NCBI RefSeq assembly: GCF_001557535.2 | Contig: NZ_CP014307.1 | Coordinates: 1,116,001 to 1,180,000, forward strand | DNA: 64,000 nucleotides | Source of the DNA: Burkholderia sp. PAMC 26561 | GTDB lineage: Bacteria; Pseudomonadota; Gammaproteobacteria; Burkholderiales; Burkholderiaceae | Reading direction: 5' to 3' | In this document: positions 43,191 to 51,120 of the stretch, one piece after another | How the letters are laid out: each line of letters opens with the position of its first letter | Numbering within the stretch: position 1 is the first letter of the stretch | Program-made: the position numbers and the translations under genes | Notes under the pieces: model-generated | What the model was told of the DNA's origin: nothing | What the model saw: the letters and a program-made list of their open reading frames with translations, nothing else | Database searches by the model: none

Positions 43191-44267
43191 TCACGCGGTG
43201 CCGTCAGCGTCAGAGGCTTCCGTGGGCCAGTCAGCGTGGAGATCGAAGAGATCGCCAAACGTTTCGCCTTCGTGCTCGACGAGATGGTCGGCTTCCACCA
43301 GCGCGTGTGGAAAGCGTAATGCACTGTGTGGAATCGGCAATAAAGCCCAAGGATTAAGGTAAAGCAAATTGGATCCACGTGCGACGAAATGCCAGGGGTC
43401 GAATCGCCGGAATAGCCAGACGCCGCTCAGCCTCGTGCATTGAGGGCCCCGCGGTCCATACCATACACCGTCGGGTCGGCGGACGATGCGATGTTCTCCA
43501 AGCGACGCATCGCGGGGTATCCAGAACTCCAAGTGACCGAAGAGGGCGTCTCGTTCTTGCGTTACATCGGCAAAGCCTTCTTCTATTTTGATAGCGACAA
43601 CATGCGGAAGGTCGATATCGCCGTAGCGTGTTGCTTTCGATTTCGCAGAAGCCTTGACAGTATCGACGATATTGACCGATCGAATTCCTAAACCGCGCAT
43701 GCCGATAGTCCTCCCGCTTGGGCGTCCAGGGTGCTTGCGCGGAATGGCCTTGAAGATGATGGTCCAGCCGTCGTGTTCATACCTCAACTCCTCTCGAGGA
43801 CGCTCATCTCTGATCTGCTGCTCGACCACATTGACGTCCATAGACTGGAGCCACCGTCTGATTTGATGTCGAAGGTTTTTGCGTGGCACGTTAGTTCGGG
43901 GACTTCCTTCGACATCGATATCGAGCAAAAAATTGGCCGAAGGCATGTCATCGATGGCGCGCAGCACCTCATTTTTTCTACGATCGGCCGCGAGCTCGGC
44001 GTCGCTCAGCTCACGTGCAAGCGTAGCCTCAACGTAGAAGGCGTCACCGCTGTCCGTGTGGATGCGGAAGTCGGGTCGCTTGCCATTACCGTTAGGAACT
44101 TCTGGATGTATCTCGACGGTCCAACCGCTTTGCAAGAAGCATGCATGAAGGAACAGTTCGAATGTCGCCGACGCAAATTGGACGTCTGACTCTCGAAGGC
44201 GCTGAAGTAGCTCCGGTCGATGATCTGGCGGGTAGCGGTCAATGCATGACTCAAGAAAGCGGCGCAC
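43191..44267 (-). CDS. PD-(D/E)XK-like nuclease protein
   Basis: 358 residues from GTG 44267. Residues 33-85 hold the nuclease-like core: a helix with Glu37 (TFELFLHACFLQSGW), RPDFRI with Asp66, and YVEATLA with Glu80, the PD...ExA variant seen in several restriction-like families. The rest (GLGIRSVNIVDTVKASAKSK, the LPHVVAIKIEE strand) is unassigned. The reading frame upstream of GTG still reads protein-like (DESAFGYLNISNRSEAAAV) but overlaps the end of the HEPN gene and has no ATG/GTG/TTG, so the true start may differ. It is the last gene of a minus-strand operon with the HEPN gene. Confidence 0.65.
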   Translation of the reverse strand: MRRFLESCIDRYPPDHRPELLQRLRESDVQFASATFELFLHACFLQSGWTVEIHPEVPNGNGKRPDFRIHTDSGDAFYVEATLARELSDAELAADRRKNEVLRAIDDMPSANFLLDIDVEGSPRTNVPRKNLRHQIRRWLQSMDVNVVEQQIRDERPREELRYEHDGWTIIFKAIPRKHPGRPSGRTIGMRGLGIRSVNIVDTVKASAKSKATRYGDIDLPHVVAIKIEEGFADVTQERDALFGHLEFWIPRDASLGEHRIVRRPDGVWYGPRGPQCTRLSGVWLFRRFDPWHFVARGSNLLYLNPWALLPIPHSALRFPHALVEADHLVEHEGETFGDLFDLHADWPTEASDADGTA

Positions 44268-44296
44268 CGCGGCGGCTTCCGAACGGTTCGATATGT

Positions 44297-46000
44297 TCAG
44301 GTAGCCGAAAGCGCTTTCGTCTTGCCGTTTACCGTCGAGCCGCGTCCGCTCGATGTTAGCGGTCGAAGATCATTTTGGTTCCCATCGGAGCATTTCTCCG
44401 GTGTATCTAACATTTCTAAAGGATTAGCCGAGTTCGAACGCGGCTTCCCGGGACTTGGCGCTTCCCTTCCAATGACCCAATCATGGTCGGGGACGATAAG
44501 CTCAACCCTAGGTCGCCCGTCGTCATGGATAGACTCATGAATTGCTATCATTTGCGCTGTGTATAGAAGTGCAGCGCGAGAAGTTTGCAAAGTCTCGATG
44601 AGATTGGTCCTGAAATAGTCAAGCGCGTAGTGATCGATGTGGAGGCTTTTCCTGCTTGGCGTGTCGCCGATCTCGTGAAGCACGGTGAAACGGTGCGTCG
44701 ATGAATGGCGCATTGCCCGTTTGTGCTCCAGAAAACCTCCAACCTGTACATCCAGCGATAACTCAGAGATCGCAATAATCGCGGTGTTTCCGGCGGTGAT
44801 TTCGTCAAGCACGGACTGCTTCCACTGGAGCTGCCGGCCAGCTTCATGCTTTTCGAACCACGTCTTGTGGAAGTATATGTCGCGTGGCTTGCCTGGCAAG
44901 GAAAGGTAGGCGCTCGCAAGTACCGCGATCTTATCTAGAAGGTCGAGGCACGCGCGCTGAGCAAGTGTGAGCACGGCCGGCTCAACACCATAGGTCGCAT
45001 AGTCGAGCGTATCCGAATAATTGCCACTTTCCGTCACCTCGCCATTCAACGCGAGAAAAGCGATTTGCCTTGCTGCCAGATAGTCGGCCTTGAGAACATT
45101 AAACATGGCGAACAAAGGGGGCACGCCGTCCGTCGCTTCGAGCCCTTCTGATATTCCGTCGATCCGCAAGGAATCCCATCTTAATAAGGAAACGTCCAAA
45201 CCTTCGATCGCTTCCGTGAGGAAAAGGCGATGTCTTGCAACGAAACGCTGATATTCATCTGCGTTTGACATATCTGGTGGGCTGGCAGGTGGCAGATTCA
45301 ACGTCAACGTTTTTGTTAGCTTCTGAAATCCGGATTCACCGACGAACTCGCGAATGCGATCGGCATTGTCGTTGGCGATCGAGAGATGTTGAGCGGCAAC
45401 AGCCAAGATGGCCGCTTCGTCACACGCCCCCTGGTTAATTGATTTGAGTAGCAGACGCGCCGCCACAGCATGCGCGACACCATTGGACGGGTCAAGCTCG
45501 AGCGCCAGTGAATATTGGTCGTATGCCTCGGTGTACCTGTACGCATCCGAAAGAGCGTTTCCCAGATTCGTATAAGCCTGAGTTCGCAGCTCGATGTGAA
45601 TTTGCGGATTAGATGCCACCTTACCGTAAAGGCGGCGGGCCCTCGCGCGATCTACTGCAGTTTGCAGATACCATTCTGGATATTGCGACCAAGCGAGATT
45701 GGCCCGCGCCATCAAGCCATTAGCCAAGTTGTATTCGACGCTGAAGTTTTCTGGTGCACTCTCGAGCAGTCGCTCGAAGATCGCAACCCCATCGCTCACC
45801 GCCGTCTGGCTCTTGGTAACACTGCCGGCGTCAACCAATGTCCCTCCGGCAAGGAGATCGATATTTCGCTGGTCAACGCCCGGGCAGCTCAAATTTCGCG
45901 CTCTTTCGATGGCAGCAAGCGGGTCTGTGTCGAGCAGCACTCCCAATTCGTTGGCGAGCTTCCGCAACTGCATTTCCATTTTCGACGGATGGGTGTCCAT
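44297..46000 (-). CDS. TPR-HEPN protein, LA2681-like
   Basis: 567 residues. TPR-like repeats at about 85-215 (QAYTNLGNALSDAYRYTEAY, YSLALELDPSNGVAHAVA). The C-terminal region around 420-490 carries HKRAMRHSSTHRF with the HEPN RxxxxH motif (Arg431, His436) and a following long helix (LQTSRAALLYTAQMIAIHES). This combination matches LA2681-type HEPN proteins as I remember them. HEPN domains are often RNA-cutting toxins in defence and toxin-antitoxin systems. TPRs would sense or scaffold a partner. It is flanked by the nuclease gene and a disrupted unknown gene in the same direction. Confidence 0.7.
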   Translation of the reverse strand: MDTHPSKMEMQLRKLANELGVLLDTDPLAAIERARNLSCPGVDQRNIDLLAGGTLVDAGSVTKSQTAVSDGVAIFERLLESAPENFSVEYNLANGLMARANLAWSQYPEWYLQTAVDRARARRLYGKVASNPQIHIELRTQAYTNLGNALSDAYRYTEAYDQYSLALELDPSNGVAHAVAARLLLKSINQGACDEAAILAVAAQHLSIANDNADRIREFVGESGFQKLTKTLTLNLPPASPPDMSNADEYQRFVARHRLFLTEAIEGLDVSLLRWDSLRIDGISEGLEATDGVPPLFAMFNVLKADYLAARQIAFLALNGEVTESGNYSDTLDYATYGVEPAVLTLAQRACLDLLDKIAVLASAYLSLPGKPRDIYFHKTWFEKHEAGRQLQWKQSVLDEITAGNTAIIAISELSLDVQVGGFLEHKRAMRHSSTHRFTVLHEIGDTPSRKSLHIDHYALDYFRTNLIETLQTSRAALLYTAQMIAIHESIHDDGRPRVELIVPDHDWVIGREAPSPGKPRSNSANPLEMLDTPEKCSDGNQNDLRPLTSSGRGSTVNGKTKALSAT

Positions 46001-46412
46001 AGCCTGTTCTCTGATTTCGCTTTGGAGGGGTTTGCATGCTGCGAAGTTTTATGTTCTACAAAGGATACTGAGGCGGATCAGCTCATGTGAGCAGCCGGAG
46101 CTTGTTGCCCGGACCTACTTCGATAGGGTCTTTCCAAGTGTTCCACGTTGGCACTTGGGTCTGCCCAATTAGGGCCGCGTCGCAATAGTCGTCGCATCTA
46201 AGAGTTGTCCAGAAGACGCACACAGGAGCTTGAATTGGCTTGGGCCAATCATCCGAACCCATATCGATCTTGACTTCAAGACGGCGCTCCACGTTGGCAT
46301 ATCCGGCGTAGAGTGTCCCTATGTGACCGTCTTCAATCCTGATCGCTGCACCATGGAGTCGGGCGATCGCATAGAGGGTTGAGGTCGGTCGTCAATAGTG
46401 GAGAGCAATGGG

Positions 46413-47321
46413 TTAAGCCGCGAGTCGCGTTTTATAAAATCGCTGCACGAAGGCAGCAGGCGACAGATAGTCAAGACGGGCTTGCTTGCGTTGCCGGTTG
46501 TAGAAGATCTCGATGTATTCGGTGATGGCCTGCCGGGCCTCGGCGCGCGTCGTGAACCGGCGGTGATGCACGAGTTCGTTTTTGAGCGACCCCCAGAAGC
46601 TTTCCATCGGCGCATTATCGTAGCAATCGCCTTTGCGACTCATGGACATCGTCATGCCGAACTGCTTTGCTAGATCCCGATAGTCATGCGAACAATATTG
46701 ACTGCCACGATCCGAATGTAGGATCAAACCGGCTGCGGGCCGTTTAAGTGCGACCGCGGCAAATAGCGCCTGCATTACCAAGGTGCGGGTCATACGTTCG
46801 CTCATGGCGTAGCCGACCAGCTCGCCGTTGAACAGATCCTTGATGCCGGCTAGATACAACCAGCCCTCATCTGTCCACACGTACGTGATATCGCTCACCC
46901 AGGCCTGGTTCGGCATGCTCATGTCGAAGTTGCGTTCCAGCAAATTCGGTGCGACTGGCAAATCGTGCTTCGAATCCGTCGTGTTTCTGAACTTGCGCTT
47001 CTGCTTGCAACGCAGTCCCAGCTTGGTGCGAATGCGCCTAATGCGGTGAAGGCCAACGCACACGCCATGATCAAGCAGATCCGCCTGCAATCGCTCGCGC
47101 CCATACGTTTGCCGAGTTCGTTCGTGCGCCGCTACAATCTCGATTTCAAGGCGCGCGTTCTCTTGTGCACGTGGCGAGTCGAGCCGTCGGCGCCAAGCGT
47201 AGAAACTGCTGGCCCCTAGCTCAAACACACGGCACAGCACGGAAATCGGGTAGTCCTGTCGCATCGTTTCGATCCGGTCACATCTCACCGCGACTCCTTC
47301 GCGAAATAGACCGTCGCTTTT
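46413..47321 (-). CDS. IS3 transposase OrfB (integrase core)
   Basis: Read after the -1 frameshift at the A7 run. About 300 residues with an HTH_21 segment (YGRERLQADLLDHGV) and the DDE catalytic triad: Asp in WVSDITYVW, Asp in LHSDRGSQYCS, Glu in NAPMESFWGSLKNE. Complete to its stop near the IS end. Confidence 0.93.
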   Translation of the reverse strand, partial: KSDGLFREGVAVRCDRIETMRQDYPISVLCRVFELGASSFYAWRRRLDSPRAQENARLEIEIVAAHERTRQTYGRERLQADLLDHGVCVGLHRIRRIRTKLGLRCKQKRKFRNTTDSKHDLPVAPNLLERNFDMSMPNQAWVSDITYVWTDEGWLYLAGIKDLFNGELVGYAMSERMTRTLVMQALFAAVALKRPAAGLILHSDRGSQYCSHDYRDLAKQFGMTMSMSRKGDCYDNAPMESFWGSLKNELVHHRRFTTRAEARQAITEYIEIFYNRQRKQARLDYLSPAAFVQRFYKTRLAA

Positions 47322-47587
47322 TTTAAAATATCGCGCTCCATCGTGACCGTCGCCAGCTCGCGCTTGACCCGCGCCAATTCCGCCTCCAACTCGCTCTGCG
47401 GCTTTTGCGTCTCGCCTACCTTCGTTAGCGTCCCTTTTCGCTCGGCAACGACCCACGCGCCAAGCGTTTTAACCGACAAAGATAATCGGCCCGCAACTTC
47501 TCGCTGCGACAGTCCATCGACAAGAACGAGCTTCACCGCCTGCTCGCGAAACTCCTTCGTGTAGCGGCCTTTCGGTCCTCGATTCAT
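47285..47587 (-). CDS. IS3 transposase OrfA
   Basis: 100 residues with a HTH (FREQAVKLVLVDGLSQREVA) and a C-terminal leucine-zipper-like region (SELEAELARVKRELATV). A run of seven A (complement at 47318-47324) near its 3' end allows a -1 shift into orfB to make the OrfAB transposase. Confidence 0.93.
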   Translation of the reverse strand: MNRGPKGRYTKEFREQAVKLVLVDGLSQREVAGRLSLSVKTLGAWVVAERKGTLTKVGETQKPQSELEAELARVKRELATVTMERDILKKATVYFAKESR

Positions 47588-48205
47588 TTGATCTCCATTT
47601 CGCTCATTCTACGAAACATTGATCTCCACTTTCTTCAGCCTATCTCAGGTCAGTAGATCCTTTGCCTGAACAGGAAGTGCCCGGTCGACAGGTGTGAGAA
47701 CCTCGTTTTTAATTAAAACATCGACGAAGTCCTGATGGAGAACTTCATCCGTGAAAGCAGGTTTCCAAAAAAAGCGGTTTGCAAGGAAATCTAGTGATTT
47801 GGCATCGCTGTCTGAAAGTGGAAATCCGGACTTGAGTTTTCGAAGAGCCTTTTCGAATTTTGTTCGCGCTGCGTCACGATGCATCCCGCATCTTTCCTTA
47901 AGTTCCTGATCCATGAGCAACCGCAAATTGGCTAGTCCTGCGGAGCGAAGATCGTCTTCGGTCGGCTGTACACCTCTTAACCCAAGGCTCCAGACACGAA
48001 AGCTTGTGAATATGTCGCGGACCCGCTGGGTCACTGGACCCTTATTGCGCTCATCGCGGTGCGCGAGGAAATCCCCAAGTTCCCGGAAGCTTTCCTTGCC
48101 GTGGAAGGATTGGCGCTGTTCGAGAAACAGCCGATCAAGGTCCTCAACGTTACCGCGGCCTTCGATTAAGCGGCGCGCCCGCACTTGAAGCTCTTTTTTT
48201 ATCAT

Positions 48206-49134
48206 TGATCCTTACTCTGCATGAGATCTCGTCACGGAAGGGAACGCACACCGGATAGTGCGACTGCGCGCCCGAGCAAAACAAATTCGCTTACCGAGAG
48301 GTCGGTGAGTCATCGCATCGTACCTGGTGTCGGATATCGGAACTCGGAGACTCGAGCAGATTTGCCGTGACTATACATCGGGGGAAAGACATTGAACTGG
48401 ACACCGAGACCTGTCGATGAAGAGAGCTGATTGTTTATGGTGCCCAAAACCGGCGCAAGCCAATCCTGCCATCACTTTTTCAATGTCGTATTTCGGCTTC
48501 GAAGTTCGACATTTTCTGCGAGGTTGATCCGCCGAGTTCGTGACGTTGACTGTCCGATTCTGTTAGTTATGTGCCAAGAGTCTGTCGGTGCGCCGGGGTG
48601 ATTGGGACTATTACGTCTACCGGGTCGACGGAATCGAAAATGTCAGTATGTCGACTTCGATCCCGAAGTTCCCGAGGTCATCCGGGCGAATTTGAGCCGG
48701 ACTGCTCTGCTGGTCGCACCGGTGTATAGCATCAGTCTGACGGGTTCGCGCCCTGTGTCGGCCAGCTCTCATTCGCTGGTTTGCGATGTGCGCGCAGGAA
48801 GTCTGCGGAGCTATCCGATCAAATTTTCCGGTATGGTCGACTAAGCTTTGCAGGTGCTCCGTTGGGACTGCTCACTGCGGCATGCAGGTTGGAAGGTGTA
48901 GCGCTATGGCCGCACGTCGCTGCGCACCAGTTCGCTAGCTCATTAGCTCTGGCCTGCGATATGCCCTCTCGAAAGCTGATGGCTCGGGTCGGGTGCCAAA
49001 AATTTTTTCTGTTCCATCGGTTTCCTGCGTATTCCCATCGATTCCAGTCATGCGGTTCTAAAGTCGGAATGGGTATTGACGAGCAGCTTCGCGATTCGCA
49101 TGATGGTCACGAAAGCGACGCATGGGAGTGAATC
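48206..49134. other. 929-bp gap between the HEPN operon and the stb-like genes
   Basis: Divergent promoters must lie here. Short + strand frames around 48600-49130 have no ribosome site and no domain, though segments such as YYVYRVDG and DFDPEVPEVIRANLS in different frames hint at a decayed gene. No iterons or AT-rich origin were recognised. Confidence 0.4.
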
Positions 49135-49599
49135 GTGCCGGGTGCAAAAGGCTACACACGGGCGCAGTGGGATGAGTTTGTCCATGCCCTTGATGCGTTA
49201 CCGGAGAAGCCCCGGAATGAACAACGCGTCACGGTCAGCGATGCAATGAAAGAGATCCGGGCGCATATCACTGCCACCCAGGCGAAAGGATATACGCTCG
49301 AGGAAATTGTTCAGGAGGCTGGGCGTAAGGGGCTCGATGTGAGCATTGGCGCAGTCAAGTACGCGCTGTATCGCCCAGAACCTTCTGACGCAGTATCCAG
49401 AACGGCCAATCCCAAGGCGCCGCGCGAGGCCGACCCGTCGTCCCGTCCGAAGCAGGCTGTAAAGCAGAAGGGTAAGCGCGTGGACAACGCACATGTCGTC
49501 GCACGACAACAAAGGGGAAGGGGTGTCAACCAGCCGGGATCGATGGAGATTCAGGACGCGTTCTCCTTTGAGATACGGCCTGATATCGAAAACCTGTAG
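49135..49599 (+). CDS. Small basic DNA-binding-type protein, StbA-like position
   Basis: 154 residues from GTG 49135 (GGGAG upstream). N-terminal helical region (SDAMKEIRAHITATQAKGYT, then LEEIVQEAGRKGLDVSIGAVKYAL) looks like a HTH of mobilisation or stability proteins. A long charged linker follows. As first gene before a ParA-like and a membrane-anchored protein it matches the stbA-stbB-stbC layout of R388-type plasmids. Sequence homology to StbA is not claimed. Confidence 0.65.
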   Translation: MPGAKGYTRAQWDEFVHALDALPEKPRNEQRVTVSDAMKEIRAHITATQAKGYTLEEIVQEAGRKGLDVSIGAVKYALYRPEPSDAVSRTANPKAPREADPSSRPKQAVKQKGKRVDNAHVVARQQRGRGVNQPGSMEIQDAFSFEIRPDIENL

Positions 49600-49609
49600 G
49601 AGGTCGGTG

Positions 49610-50317
49610 ATGGATACGGTGTATCCCATTTATCTGGTCGGTGGCAGCAAGGGCGGTGTTGGAAAAAGCATGGTCACGCTTGCCCTGGCGGACTATTTGC
49701 AGCGACAGGGTATCCATGCGGTGCTGCTGGAAACCGATACGTCGAATCCCGATGTCATGAAAGCGCTCAGGGACGATATCAAATGCGCGGCCTATAACCT
49801 CGATGATGCAGACGGCTGGATCGGATTTGTGAACTTCTGTGATAGCCACTGGGGTGCGGCTGTGATCGTCAACACTGCCGCACGCAATCAGACCGGGTTT
49901 ACACGGTACGGCGGGACGCTGGCCCGGACGCTGGCTGAACTGCAGCGGCAACTCGTCGTGCTGTGGGTGATCAACCGGCAGCGCGATAGCCTTGAGTTAC
50001 TGCATATCTTTGGACAGACGTTTCCGGATACCTTGACGCATGTCGTTCGCAATGGCTACTTCGGTGAGCCGGACAAGTTCACGCTGTATCAGGAATCGCA
50101 GCTTCGCAAAGCTATCGAGACGAAAGGACGCTCGCTCGACTTCCCCGATCTGGCGGATCGGGTCGCAGACGAATTGCGCAGTCAACGTATCTCCATCCGC
50201 AAGGCGGCTGAAGTCATGCAGATTGGACAGCGCGCGGAGTTGTTTCGCTGGCGGGAATTGTGCGATGCCATGTTCTCGAAAGTGATCAGCATCGAGGGGA
50301 TCATCCATGAGCAATAG
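49610..50317 (+). CDS. ParA-like P-loop ATPase (StbB/MobD-type)
   Basis: 235 residues, TAGGAGG before ATG 49610. Deviant Walker A GGSKGGVGKSMV (about 9-20) as in MinD/ParA proteins, then the Asp in LLETDTSNPDV. The family also includes StbB and other mobilisation ATPases, which influence plasmid positioning and transfer. It is too short and without an N-terminal HTH for a classical type Ia ParA. It overlaps the next gene by 11 nt. Confidence 0.8.
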   Translation: MDTVYPIYLVGGSKGGVGKSMVTLALADYLQRQGIHAVLLETDTSNPDVMKALRDDIKCAAYNLDDADGWIGFVNFCDSHWGAAVIVNTAARNQTGFTRYGGTLARTLAELQRQLVVLWVINRQRDSLELLHIFGQTFPDTLTHVVRNGYFGEPDKFTLYQESQLRKAIETKGRSLDFPDLADRVADELRSQRISIRKAAEVMQIGQRAELFRWRELCDAMFSKVISIEGIIHEQ

Positions 50318-51041
50318 GCGGTCGAGGTCGGTCGATCCGCTCGTGCGCCTGTTTCGCGAGGTATCGGGGGATGTTCCTGACGGGGCGAGTCTCGCCCGTA
50401 TGCACCAGGTATCGAGCGCACTGAACCTGCGTGACAATGACGCGTTATGGTCGATTATCGCAGTGCTCGAATACTATGCGCGCCTGTATGAAGCCATGCC
50501 GGAGCGTATCCGGTGGGCGAGCGAGGGTAGTCTCGAAGCCGCGCGCCGGGAAGTCGGTGGCGCGACCGATGCGCTAATGCAGCAGCATCGGGATGCGCTG
50601 GAGCGATGTAAGGCGACGATCCAGTTGGCGGAAAGCCTGATACGGGAACATGAGGCGCGGTACCGGGCAGCACTCGCACAACTCAATGAGACGGCAATGA
50701 TGGCCTTGATCGAGCGCATGTCAAATCAGGTCGCGCGCACGGCGGGCAACCGGTTGGTCGGCGTCGCAGCAGTTTCGGCTCGTGAGCAACGCGAGCGACT
50801 GGACATTGCGATGTCCGCGTTTGGGCAGGCGGTTGAGGCAGCGACGGCGCGCGTGGAGGTGATGGCTACACGTATGGAAATGCGTTTTGTACGCTCGATA
50901 CGTCGCCTGTTGCTGGCGGGCGGTGCCGTCGTCTGCCTGCTGCTGGTTTCCGGCGGGCTGGCGGACTGGTGGAGGGAGTGTCATCTGGCGGGCGCGGATT
51001 GTCGCACGGTGCAGATGCGGCAGGCAGACGGCAGGCCTTGA
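50307..51041 (+). CDS. Membrane-anchored coiled-coil protein (StbC/MobE-like position)
   Basis: 244 residues. Helical coiled-coil body (about 60-185; LIREHEARYRAALAQLNETA), then one membrane helix (LLLAGGAVVCLLLVSGGL, about 199-216) and a short Cys-bearing tail. The pairing with a ParA-like ATPase and a preceding DNA-binding-type protein resembles stbABC or mob accessory operons. Probably positions the element's DNA at the membrane or assists transfer. Confidence 0.65.
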   Translation: MSNRRSRSVDPLVRLFREVSGDVPDGASLARMHQVSSALNLRDNDALWSIIAVLEYYARLYEAMPERIRWASEGSLEAARREVGGATDALMQQHRDALERCKATIQLAESLIREHEARYRAALAQLNETAMMALIERMSNQVARTAGNRLVGVAAVSAREQRERLDIAMSAFGQAVEAATARVEVMATRMEMRFVRSIRRLLLAGGAVVCLLLVSGGLADWWRECHLAGADCRTVQMRQADGRP

Positions 51042-51120
51042 AGGGGCCGCCGTCTGCGTTGCCCTGTTACCAGAGCAACGGGTCGGGCTTACGCGACGCG
51101 CCGGTCAGCTTGCGCGGTGC

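Larger units (their letters stand above)
46380..47647 (-). mobile_element. IS3-family insertion sequence, 1268 bp
   Basis: Imperfect terminal repeats of about 31 bp start with TGAG at both ends and share AGTGGAGAnCAATG. A 3-bp target duplication GGT lies at 46377-46379 and 47648-47650. It carries orfA and orfB on the minus strand with an A7 run for frameshifting. The ends and target copies are intact, so insertion is recent. Removing it restores a host gene frame. Confidence 0.95.
46083..48205 (-). pseudogene. Unknown gene cut by an IS3 element
   Basis: The gene starts at 48205 (AAGGA upstream) and reads 186 codons to the IS edge at 47648, then resumes beyond the IS at 46376 and runs 97 residues to a stop at 46083. 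Joining the halves with one GGT/ACC target copy removed gives QAKDLLT-LYAIARLHG in frame, a 283-residue protein. It has no recognised domain. Basic helical segments (RVRDIFTSFRVW) fill the N-terminal part, and a Trp/Cys-rich C-terminus (DDWPKPIQAPVCVFWTTLR) follows. It was probably the first gene of the HEPN-nuclease operon, starting 83 bp before the HEPN gene at its end. Confidence 0.85.

Noticed and set aside
48602..49131. Two overlapping + strand frames of 80 and 116 codons before the stb-like genes
   Set aside because: No ribosome site, no domain and no continuity between them. At most a decayed gene.
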